Shown piece after piece: positions 24,839 to 35,304 of a stretch of 64,000 nt of DNA (its first letter is position 1; every line of letters starts with the position of its first letter). A program made the position numbers and the translations under genes. A model generated the notes under the pieces. That model worked only from the letters and a program-made list of their open reading frames with translations, had not been told where the DNA came from and did not search any database. Source of the stretch: Thermothielavioides terrestris NRRL 8126 (Eukaryota > Ascomycota > Sordariomycetes > Sordariales > Chaetomiaceae); NCBI RefSeq assembly GCF_000226115.1, contig NC_016460.1, positions 4,278,001-4,342,000 of the forward strand, written 5' to 3'.

Positions 24839-24847
24839 GTAGACGAG

Positions 24848-25960
24848 ATGAGTACGCCTAGTATCTCGACGCTGGTACTGAGCGGACTAGATACTACTAT
24901 AAACTACCTCGGTATCCTATAGGCTCTGGACCTAGATTGGGTTCGTAAGTACTTTTAGTACCTATAGGAGACGATCGCTCGTTAGAATATAATTATCAAG
25001 GATCTCTATATAGCCTAGATTGCTATAGCCTAAACTATAAATGTTGCTATAGCGGCTAATACCCTGGTTCCAATAGCCGATATTACAACTACGACCGCCC
25101 CTAGGATATAGTAGAAACGCCTCCCTATAGGATAGCCCTTCGACGGTAAAAAGGAGCTTTTCGCTACTTAGAAGGCTACAATAGCGTATATTCTAATAGT
25201 AGACTAGGACTTTATTAGGGGCCTCTATAACCAATAGGTATTCGTCTAGGGCAACCTTAGCCGAGAAGTCTAGACTAAGGTCGTAGCCTTCTACGAATCT
25301 AGAGGGCCTAGCTACGACTATGATCTAGGAGCGTTCCTCGAGTACTTTGCAACGATCTATATAGACCTCTATAAGTAGATTATAGCTTTAACGGAGCTAG
25401 ATATACTCCGTTAAAGAGACAATAAGCCGTTCTCCTCCTTTATTGTTTACTTCGAAGCGAAGCTATCGAAGGCTAGAGGATTTAATTAGAGCAACGAAGT
25501 ATAGCTTATTAGGCTATAACGATATCTCTTTTCGAAGTTGAAGTACAATATAGTAGGTTAAAGGGTCCTATAGAACAATTATACTATAGCTATTGTAAAG
25601 TACTATAAGATTGCTACCGACCTAGAGGCCCTTGCTATAAAGGAGAAGCCTCAACGGCAATAGGGCAAGTAGCCTAGGCCTAATATAGATATAGAGAAGG
25701 ATATAGATAGAGATATACCGATGACTAGGATCAACGTAGCCTATATTGCCTCCGCCTAGGGGGGAGCTAACAAAGGTCGTAGAGGAAAGCGGTAGTAGAG
25801 AGGAGAAAAACGAGGTATAAATACACTATAGGCGAAGTAGGTAAGCAACGAGGTATATATAGTGTATTAGTAGGCTAAGGCCTATATCCGTTGTAGGCGC
25901 TAGGGTCACTTCGTAGCCGCCTATCCCTTTACCCTAGCTAAGAGGCTAATTCCTTAGGTC
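24848..25960 (+). pseudogene. Gag remnant of the chromovirus
   Basis: Starts MSTPSISTLVLSGLD at 24848, directly after the inner element's target duplication, so gag was separated from its LTR by the insertion. The middle contains the gypsy gag-type stretch LPIGQPFDGKKELF and later FFxYFxAKL-like text, and near 25890-25925 a CCHC-knuckle-like segment reading CRRxGHFVAAYP. Stops are TAG/TAA at glutamine or tryptophan positions. Confidence 0.75.
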
Positions 25961-26199
25961 GATATCAATAAGTTGAAGGCCAAGGATTAGATAGAGGAGG
26001 ACTCTTCTTCCGAGGAGGAGGAGGGAAAAGAGTAGCCCCTATACAAAGTCCTATATAGGGGCTAAAAGGACCTAACCGCTTATAGAACGAGTTTATAGAG
26101 ATTAGAAAGAGAATAGATAAACCTCCCTTCCTTATCCTAGTCTTCTTAAACTCCTCTAGTTTTATAAATGTATAAGTGGACAATAGGTACTAGAGCTAT

Positions 26200-29100
26200 A
26201 GAGCTATTAGCGAAAGGGTATATTAGAGATTAGGGATTAAGTAGACGAGCCTACTGACCTCCTATACCCTAGGCGTTACCGTCAAAGGGGTATAAATTAT
26301 AAAGAAGATTATATATATCGCCTACGTTACAATGGACATCAATAGGTAGATAAACGCTACTACGTTCTATATAGTCCTAGGGCTAGCCTATAACGTTATC
26401 TTAGGGCTCTCCTAGATAAACTACTATAGAATTATACTAGACTTTGCCAATAGGGTCTTTACTATCAATTTGTAAAAGGGACTATAGATATATAAATGCT
26501 CTTTGTATTAGAAAGAGATTAATACTACCTAAATTATAGGTATAGTATTTATAGGCTTAGCTTATAAAGTATAGAGGAAGAAGTCTAAAGGGACCTAAGA
26601 CACGTTCTTCGTTATTAGTATTTATAAGATAACTACTATCCTAGGAGTAGCTATCTCCTAGCCCTAGGCCAACCTAGACCTAAGGGTCGCCTTACCAAAG
26701 GAGCTATACGACTTTGCCAATCTCTTTGATAAAGAAAAGGCGAATAGCTTGCCTCTCTATCGGAGAGAAGCCAACTATTATATTCGCCTTAAGACAAGCC
26801 TAGATAGGAAGCCTCCTAAGCTCCTTTAGAGGCCTTTATACAATATACCGAGGGACTATCTCCTAGAGATTTAGAAGTAGGTCGTAGATCTAATAGATAA
26901 GAGATAGATCTAGGTAAACTCCTTATTGGTAGCGGCCCTAGTCCTCCTTACAAAGAAGCTAAGAGGAGGATAGAGGTTCTATATAGACTACTAGGCCCTA
27001 AACAAGATTACTAAACAAGACTAATACCCGCTCTCCCTAATCAAAGAGACTCTTTGGTCCCTAGCTAGGGCTAAATAGCTTACAAAGCTAGACGTCAAAG
27101 CTATATTCTACTATATCCGAATAGCTAAGGGGGACGAGCACCTTATAGCGTTTTATATAAGGTTTAGACTATTCGAATAGCTAGTTTACCCCTTTAGGCT
27201 TATAAGTACTTCTATAATATTTTAGAGATATATCAACAATGCTCTTAGTCCAACGTTAGGAAACTATATAATAATATACCTCGACGATATCTTAGTGTAC
27301 TTGAGCAAGAGCTAAAAGGACTATATAAGGAAGGTATATAAGGTCCTCTATAGACTAAAGGACGTAGGTCTTAACCTAGACCTTAAGAAATATACCTTTA
27401 TAGTAAAGGAGGTTAAGTATCTAAGGTATATCGTAGAAGTAGGAGTCTATATCTACTCTAACCTTAAGAAGATCAAGGCTATTTACGAGTAGGAGGCACC
27501 CTATAAGGTCTAAGGAGTATAGAGCTTCCTTAGATTCACTAACTTCTATCGCGACTTTATCTCTAACTTCTTTAAGAAGGTAGCCCCATTGATACGCCTT
27601 ACCTATAAGAATATTCTATTCCACTAGGGTAAAGAGGAATAGAACGCCTTCGATATACTTAAGGCTATATTTATATCGGAGCTAATCTTCGCCTAGTAGG
27701 ATCCTAAGAAGGAGATGATCGTAGAAGCGGACTATTCTAGTATAGTACTAGGCGGATACTTGTCTTAGCGGGGAGAGGATAGGATTCTTTACTCTATAGC
27801 CTACTACTCTATAAAACTGAGCCTAGCTAAGCGTAACTATACTATCTACAACAAAGAGCTATTAGCTATCATCTCTTGTCTTAAAGCCTAGTCGGCAAAG
27901 CTTCGGAGTATAGTAGCCTCCTTTATTATCCTAACCGATTATAAGAACCTCGAGTACTTCTTCTAGCTATATCTAATTAGTGAACAGTAAACCTAATAGA
28001 CGGAGACGCTTTCCCTATTCAACTTCGAGCTAAAGTATCGACTAGGATCCTAGGCCTTACGCCCTAATACACTCTCCTAGCGTAAATAGGACGAGCCTAA
28101 GGATAGCCAACGTATCGCCTAGCTATTCCTTCTAATCAAGGTATACTAGACTAATATATAGGAGGAGGCTAGGCTATCTATAAGAAAGACGTTCTTCGAG
28201 AATAAGTAGCTAGCTACCCTATAAGACAAAGGTATTGTTAAGGACGAATACTATATTTACTAGCTCTAAGCCATTTACAATAGGGCCTAGAAGTTTCTAA
28301 AGAAGGCGAATATAGTGTAGACCTAGATTATAGACTATTCTTTTAATATATAAAGTATATTCCTATTCTATAACTAGCTCTAGCTCCCTATATAAGAGCC
28401 TCTAACTACTATAATTATTTAGCAGATCTATAACTCAGCTATATCAGGGTACCTAGGCTACAATAGGCTATTTAAAATACTCTAGAGGGATTACTATTAG
28501 GACCTTATATTATCTAATGTAAAGCAGTTTATCCGAAACTACAACTAGTGCTACTAGAGTAAGATCTTTAGACAATTGTGTCAAGGGCTTTTATAGCCCT
28601 TGTTTGTTCCTAACCGCTTCTAGAAATAGATCTCTATCGACTTTATAACTAACCTCTCTATAAGAAACGAAGAGGCGCCTCACTACCTTATAGTGATTAC
28701 CAACTACCTTTCTAAGTATATATAGCTCGAGGCTATATACTCGATAAGGATAGAGGAGTATACTCTATAGTTTTGCAACGTCTAGTAGCGCTTTTATAGG
28801 TTCCCGACCTAGATTATAACTGACTATAGGTCGGACTAGCTAAGTAGGTTCTAGACTACGCTATATAAGGCGATAGAGGTAGAGCAGCTCCTATCGACCT
28901 CTTACTATCCTTAGATAGATAGGGGTATAGAGTAGGTCAATTAGGAAGTATAGACGATCCTCCGAATCTTCGTCTCCTTCGTATAGTACAACTAGCCTAA
29001 GTACTTCCTAGCTTATTAGTTTATATTCAATAATAGAGACTTATTTATAACTAGGGTAAGCCTAAACTACCTTCTCTACAGGTTCGACATAAGCCCTATA

Positions 29101-29690
29101 TAGCTTATTACAATCCTAATAGCGCCTATAGCGTCTTTGGAGGGTTACACTGTTCAGTTCCTACACTACCTAAAGGAGGGGATAGAGTAGATATAAGCCA
29201 CTATCGTATATATATAGTAATAGCAATAGACGAATACGAACCGTTCCTATTATCTAACTAAACGGTTTAAAGTAAAGGACAAGGTATAGCTCTCCCTATA
29301 TAATATAAAGACGAACCGCCCTAGTAAGAAACTCGACTAGCTAAATACTAAATATAAGGTAATCGCTATACCTACTCCTTTGACAGTGATACTCGATATG
29401 CTGTATAGCCTATACCTAACCTTCTATATCGATCTAGTCGAGTAAATGGCCTCTAATCTACTCCCTTCGTAGAAGGTTATAGATAAGTGGCCAAACCCTA
29501 TATAGGTTATATCAGAGGAGGGTATCCTATAGTAGGAGTATAGGGTAGAGGCGATCCTTAAGGCTTAGAATATAAGAGGGAAGGGGAAGAACCGCGATAT
29601 ATATATTAAATAGATAGGTTACGACAAACCAACGTAGGAGCCTCTAGAGAACTTCTTAGATACCGTTACGCTTAACGAGTTCGAGTGAGA
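26200..29690 (+). pseudogene. Pol remnant of the chromovirus: RT, RNase H, integrase, chromodomain
   Basis: Reverse transcriptase includes RFYIDYQALNKITKQDQYPL (about 26.97 kb), LTKLDVKAIFYYIRI and the catalytic box IYLDDILVY (27274-27300). RNase H follows with VEADYSS and NYTIYNKELLAI. Integrase includes ISIDFITNL, a TDYRSDQ block (usually TDRGSQ) and STSYYPQIDRG. The C-terminus, about 29.50-29.69 kb, reads YRVEAILKAQN, YIKQIGY and TQEPLENFLD, the fold pattern of a chromodomain as found in chromoviruses. Chromodomains direct integration to chromatin marks. All frames carry RIP-type stops. Confidence 0.9.
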
Positions 29691-29699
29691 GTAGGGAGA

Positions 29700-31865
29700 T
29701 ATATAATACAACGATAGGCTAGTATTGAACAGGAGGTAAAAGGGAAAACGTTATATTTGTATACTAACTACCCTATAAGAAATAACTATAATAGAACGAA
29801 TATAGCTCAGTAGTACCACTAGGCGTATAGTCACCCCAATACGTCTAGCTACAGCCTTATTACGAAAAGACAATAAAACAAATATAAGTGCAAAGAGACC
29901 CTAATACACTAACTAAATCTACTTCCTTAGATATAGGTAGTCCTCTAGCTTTACCTTAGCGTTAACCTTATAGTACTATAGGATACCTAAGTATAAACTA
30001 ATAGGAGGCGAGGTTAATAGCTAATATATAACCTACTTCGAGATCTCTAAAGTAGGATAAAGGCAAATATCAAAATTGCTATAGCTACTCTAGTTGGTAG
30101 GTTGGTTCGATAGAGGGTCAAGACGTAGGATAAAACGAGGACGGGGCTATAATAGGAGATAGGGCCGTCTCTAGCCCTACTCTATAGCCTCTTCGTCTTT
30201 AGATAGCACTAGGTCGCTAGTAGGCGAATATATAGTACCTTTATCTAACGACAAGAGCACCTCTACAATCGGCTATCTATTAGACCCGCTAGGGGTCTAG
30301 GGAAGGGGATTAGCGCGTTTATAGCGGACGTATACAAAGTTCTTAGTAAGCAAAGACGAGTAGCACTAAGGACATAGAGCGAAGAGGACTAGGGCAATGT
30401 CGCGCTTAGTAGGAGTTGAACTATAGCTACCCTACAAAGAGGGGCTAGACTATAGTAAACTTAAAATATAGTTAATAAGACGGTTATTAATATTAATAAT
30501 AGTTGTAATAGTATCGACTAAGTAGTATATTTTACGTTAGTAGGCTTCTTTATTATTTATTAAGCGATAAGTCAAGTAAATAGCTAACTAAGTAGAGGCG
30601 TCTAGGGAGGAAGTAGGTAGATTATAGGGCATTAGGGCCCTATAGTGGCTTAGCGTAGTAGGGGAGGCAACTAGGGTCCAAAGGACAATATAAGTCAAGG
30701 TCTATTCGATAGTAGATAAGGGAAGTAGTACTAGCTAAGTAGGGATATAGTATACCTATACATTGTTAAAAGTAGTCTAGAAAGACTAAGCTAGCTTCTA
30801 GAATTTATACTTAAGGACTATATAGTAGATAGGCTATAAGCTTATCTTCTTTTAGGTAGGGGTCTCGATAGCCTAGCCTATATTATACGCCTTAAGAATT
30901 TTCTTTAGACTAGACTAAAGGTAAGGGTTTATTGCCTATAATATAGAGTCCTACTTATATATCGTATAAGCTTTATAATATTTTTTATAGGATTTACTGT
31001 AGCTAGGGGTATATTCGACTTTGGTACTACTAAGGAGGCGAACAACGTACTATATATAGAACTCTCCTTTATCGAAGAACAGTTTGTTTTCTTTATTATC
31101 GAAGTCTCCTTTAATAATAAACTCGTCGATTAATAGTTTATTATTCTTCTAGCGATTGTTTTAGTTCTATAATATCGTAGTTAGTAAGTAACTTAGGTCT
31201 ATAATAGGATTATCCTAGAGGCACTTATATTATAGTCTTCGTTATTATCGCTATTAAAATAGTAGCCTACGCCCCTACCCCTAAGAGTAGTAGTGGCGAC
31301 TAACATTTTAGCGATCCTATATACGAACGTAATAAATAAGTTTTAGGAACTATATCGCTATTAGGGTAAAGGACAAAAAGACTCTAGCCAAAGCTGAGGC
31401 AGAAATGAGTAGTATACTCGAGGATGTAGATAGGTATATAGAGAGAATATAGGAGGAGGGGAATATATACGAAGTAGGATAGAGAGACGTTGTTAATATA
31501 TAAAGAGGGAAGAAACTAGATCGTAAGAGAGGAGGGGGATATACGTGTTAAGTATAGGAGGGAAATATAAGAAAGTCGAGTTATATAAGAAGAGGGGCTT
31601 TTAATAGCGATAAGCGGGGTCGAATTATATATAATCAATAGATATACCTAATATAGTACGGTTACTCTATATAAACGTGTAAGGAGAGGAGGAGGCTAAT
31701 TAGCGGCTTGCTAGGGCAACGTAAACAAACAACTCGAGCCTAGGTAGTAGGACGGCCACGAATGGCAAGACCTTAGTGGGCAACTACCCTAAACCCGACT
31801 ATGCCGATACTCGATTTAGCGTCGTATATACCCCAACTCGACTGCCTAGTGGGGCGGGGGGGGTA
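29700..31865 (+). other. 3' region of chromovirus with unidentified coding-like text and polypurine tract
   Basis: About 2.1 kb between the chromodomain and the 3' LTR. Plus-strand text around 30.1-31.1 kb looks weakly protein-like when TAG/TAA are read through, but I cannot identify it or fix a frame. It ends in a polypurine tract, GTGGGGCGGGGGGGG (31849-31863). The last ~120 bp (31740-31860) keep more CA/TG than the surroundings. Confidence 0.5.
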
Positions 31866-32114
31866 TATTACGGACTGGGCTATACCTAGGCTAGGTATAT
31901 AGGGCTACGCCTAGGATCCGCGGCGGCCCTGGGGCGGACCTGTGGCGGGCCCGCCTCGCGCCCGGAATAACGTTGGCCCGAACCTACTCCGCGAGCCCCT
32001 AAAAACTCTACGCACAAGGACCGTAGCCTGTACTTCTCCTTTTCCTTTCCTTAAGGTAGTTGAATAGAACATCGTACGCTTGTCTGCAGAACGCTACAAG
32101 GCTAGCACGTTACA
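31866..32114 (+). repeat. 3' LTR of the chromovirus
   Basis: A 249-bp partner of 11441-11689, beginning TATTACGGACT and ending GCACGTTACA, followed by target duplication GAGCA (32115-32119). It is less mutated than the left copy, retaining CA and TG dinucleotides. Confidence 0.93.
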
Positions 32115-32119
32115 GAGCA

Positions 32120-34845
32120 CTTTGTTAGAGCTTCGAAGACTATAAGTATAGCTAGGCGAAATAGAATATAAGAAGGTTACTACCTTTACTCCCTTTAGCT
32201 AGAGCTTTATAAGTAGGTTTATAGTAGTAAGCATCTTTATACTCTTAAGCTATAAGACTTGTTCTACCTACTTTAAAGCTCTATTTAGCTATAGAGTATA
32301 TATTAGTATAAGCTCTAAGTCGATACCTTCGTTATATACCTAGAGCTAGTAAGCTATTAGTTAACGATCTTCTAGTATAATAACTCCTATATCATTGTCC
32401 TAGTAGATCTTATAGATATTAAGTCCCTACTGCTATTTGACCTAGCGTTTAAAAGCTCTAATAGTATTAAAGAGCTTAGTTTAACCCTTGTTAAAGAGTA
32501 TAAAAGCCTAGATCCGTCTACTATATTTGTCCTTAATTATAAAGAGGTATTAAGATCCGTTAAACCTAGAAGAGAATAAAGAAGAGGTCCTAGGAGATAC
32601 GCTAGAACAGGCGTAGAGCGCGATACTCTATCTTATAGAGTATATTGTACTCCCTAGCGTATAATAGAGCGTATACTTTATATTTGATCGTTGGCATTCC
32701 CTAGATCTTAACGTTTTTAGCGCTCTATACCAATGCCTAAAGAGCTCTTTAACCTAGATATCTAGATCTCTTATACTAGAGCTCCTTAGTATCTTCTTTC
32801 TTTTAAGGTATATATAATATATACAACTTTATATTATCTTTATAAACAATTGTATTTATTGTCATTAGGCCTATAAAGCTTTATAAAGGTTAAAGAGTAT
32901 AAAAGTAAAAGGAAAGGTTCTTTGATTTAAAGAAAACTATATTAAACTTATAAACTAACTGCTTAACCTTTATACTTTTTTTAAATGTTCTATATTATAG
33001 AGAATAGTCTAGACCTAAATACTAGATACTAGCTATATATAGAGCAGTTTCTAATACAATGTTGGTATAAAAGCCCTCTACTATAGTAATATTCTTTAAA
33101 TAGAGGTCTATAGTTCCTTTCCTCTACTCTCTATCTAGTACCCCCTTTATAATACGCTCTCCTCTTCTTAAAATAGGAAAAGTGGTAGTACCTACTTCTA
33201 TATAGTTACTATCTCTAAATAGTATAAAGGTGCCTAGTACTAGGAGCTTCTTATCGTTAACGATATATAGAGCAATATAGTTGTCGAGGAGAATACTTTA
33301 AAAGAGCTAGTAGGTAATAGTAGTTAAGAATATAAGTAGGTAGTAAGCTCCTTTACTAAGGAGGCTTAGGTCGATAACAATGTAGACGATCTTATTAGGA
33401 AGAGCTAAGCTAGAGTTCCCCTACTTTATAGAGCCTAAGCTATACCACTTTTAAAAGCTCTCTTAAAGGGAATACTACTTTAGTTTATTAAGGCATTCTC
33501 TAATCTTAGTAATCTATACTTCTAAGAGCTTATAACGGCTCTTCTCTACTTTAGAGATTATCGTCTAGAGAAACTAGTAGTCAACTAGCTTCTACTTATA
33601 TTTACTATTGGCTTTATAGGGGTATAAGTAGAGCTTTAAGCTATAAAAGCCTATACTATCTAAGGAACTATTGCTTTAAGCTACTCTTAGAGAGGTAAAT
33701 ATACTATATCTAAGCCCCTTAGAGTAGATATTGTCGATTCAAATACTAAGGCGAACGCCTAGCTTATTAAAAGTAGGAATTAGGCGTCCTTTAGCTTTAA
33801 GTGCCTCGATCTTAGAGAGCTAGTAGCGAGCCTAGTCTAGGGCGATCTAGTAGCCAACTACCTTAATAAGATATTTAGAAGCTCTAGGTCCAACAACCTC
33901 TAGGATATCGAAGCTCTTTGTATATAGGTACACTTTATTCTAAGAATAGTACTACTTATATAGATTAATATCTACTTTATAAGCTTTTTATAGGACTATT
34001 ATATATTAGTAAATAGCTATATCTTCTATAAGAGCGTCGATAGGTATAAGCTACTTATAGAGCTTATAGATAAGAGCCTAGAGGCTACTAAGGCTAGTGT
34101 TCAAGATAGTGATTGAAGCGAAGCTTAAAGATGAAGCTTTGTAACAGTGGTTACATATATATAGTATATGCACTGTAGGAGCGAAGCTAAGCTTCGCTTC
34201 ATTTACTAGGCAAATCCTCTAGAGTTTTTAGTGTTTCGATTGGTCGAGAGGCCTAAATCATATGACTTAGCGCAGTTTGTACAGTGCCAATTTCTCTGTA
34301 AATTACTGCGCGCTTCGCTTCACACTTATAGAGGCAGATAGTCACCGTAGGGTCTAGTATATATAGTATTAAGTAGAGGCTAGTAGACAAAGCGTATAAT
34401 CTACTAGTTAATAAGTAAGTACAATTTAACCCTACTCTCCTAGATAGTAGAGATTATAAGGTAGTCTTTATATATAGCTTCGAGCTTAGTAGTAACCTCT
34501 TATTTAGTAGAAGCTTAAACTTGCTCTAGAGGAATATTTAATGCCTTAATACGCTTTTTATAAAGCTCTTTAATTGTATTTTCCTCTATAGGGACTTTCA
34601 GTTGCTTATCCTAGGGCTCGTCGAGAGTATCTAGATTATATTTATCCTAGATGCTATTACTTAGAGCTAAGATCTTAAGCTCTATAAACTACTTAGTCTA
34701 ATCTACGTAGGACTAGAGTATAATAGTTAAGTTACTCTTAGTAGTCGTTATATTAAGATATAGAGTATAAGAAAAAGAGAGAGAAAAAGAGAGTTTACTA
34801 TAAGTTACTTGCTATATACAATTATAGAGCGCCTAGGCTTATAAC
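32120..34845 (-). pseudogene. Copia remnant, proximal part: gag, protease and integrase start
   Basis: Reading leftwards from the 5' LTR, the first bases after the LTR (GTTATAAGCCTAGGCGC on the minus strand) may be the tRNA primer site. Gag-like text runs to about 33.7 kb, interrupted by a small repeat near 34.1-34.3 kb. At about 33.2-33.0 kb the minus strand reads LYLKNITIVEGFYTNIV, the copia protease-to-GAG-pre-integrase block (usually L-x-NVLYVP-x-x-x-TNLIS). Integrase text continues to the GAGCA site at 32115-32119 and resumes at 11435. RIP stops throughout. Confidence 0.75.
34105..34325. repeat. MITE-like repeat (GAAGCGAAGC type) inserted in copia gag
   Basis: Ends carry inverted motifs, TTGAAGCGAAGC at the left and GCTTCGCTTCA at the right, with another inverted pair in the middle (GCGAAGCTAAGCTTCGC). 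A relative lies at about 56797-57002. The two share many blocks, such as AGCGCAGTT/AGCGCAGTTT and CAATTTCTCTGTA, and some similarity continues outward to about 34085 and 34370. No coding capacity. No clear target duplication. Confidence 0.6.
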
Positions 34846-35045
34846 TAATATACTATAGCGAGCTACAAGGTGTAGATGCAACGGTAGGATCGTAGTAGAG
34901 CATTGGAATATAAAGAGAGAGTACGTTGTTCTAGTACAAAGGAAAGCTAAAGACTGAACAGAGCGTGGTATATATACATCTAGGAGTGGGGAAACCATGG
35001 CCAGTGCGTATACCAAGCTCTGAACCCCTTACCCCTGACGTGACA
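34846..35045 (-). repeat. 5' LTR of outer copia element (right copy)
   Basis: A 200-bp partner of 7142-7341, ending ACGTGACA and followed by ATGGT (35046-35050), a perfect copy of 7137-7141. This marks the exact right edge of the transposon block. Confidence 0.93.
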
Positions 35046-35304
35046 ATGGTTGTTGGTTCTGGTCCAGGTAACTTCGATAAGTTGTCCGCGGTGCTTGCCT
35101 GGAGCATGTGACAGCGCGTTGAAGGTTGAACTCGGGGTTAGGGCTGACGGTTGCCCCGCCGTCCCTTGGACCCCACCAACGCGCAACCGATTCATTCGGC
35201 GCGATCTTGCCGTTGCATCTCGAGAGCTTGCTTCTCCCATTCCCCGAGTACAGTACACACGACCCCAACAGGTCCTCGACTGCGAACGGAGCAATCATGC
35301 CACC

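Larger units (their letters stand above)
11441..32114 (+). mobile_element. Middle Ty3/gypsy chromovirus nested in copia, itself split by another element
   Basis: Defined by two 249-bp LTRs (11441-11689 and 31866-32114) and a perfect 5-bp target duplication GAGCA (11436-11440 and 32115-32119). The interrupted copia integrase reading resumes across these points. Internal coding remnants on the plus strand are gag (24848-25960), RT/RNase H (26.9-28.1 kb), integrase (28.3-29.4 kb) and a C-terminal chromodomain (about 29.50-29.69 kb). A G-rich polypurine tract (31849-31863) lies directly before the 3' LTR. Without the inner element (11738-24838 plus GTAG) it is about 7.6 kb. Frames are destroyed by RIP-type stops. 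Confidence 0.93.
7142..35045 (-). mobile_element. Outer Ty1/copia LTR retrotransposon, RIP-degraded and split by nested insertions
   Basis: Bounded by two 200-bp direct repeats (7142-7341 and 34846-35045) that differ almost only by C/T and G/A transitions, and by a perfect 5-bp target duplication ATGGT (7137-7141 and 35046-35050). Copia-type coding remnants lie on the minus strand, so the 5' LTR is the right one. Reading leftwards: gag and protease-like remnants (34.8-32.9 kb), integrase remnants (32.9-32.1 kb, resuming at 11.4 kb), reverse transcriptase with the YIDD box at 9567-9584, and RNase H (about 9000-8900). Removing the nested element (11441-32114 plus one GAGCA) leaves about 7.2 kb. 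All frames are broken by TAG/TAA where CAG/CAA/TGG would be expected, the RIP signature, so the element is dead. Confidence 0.92.
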
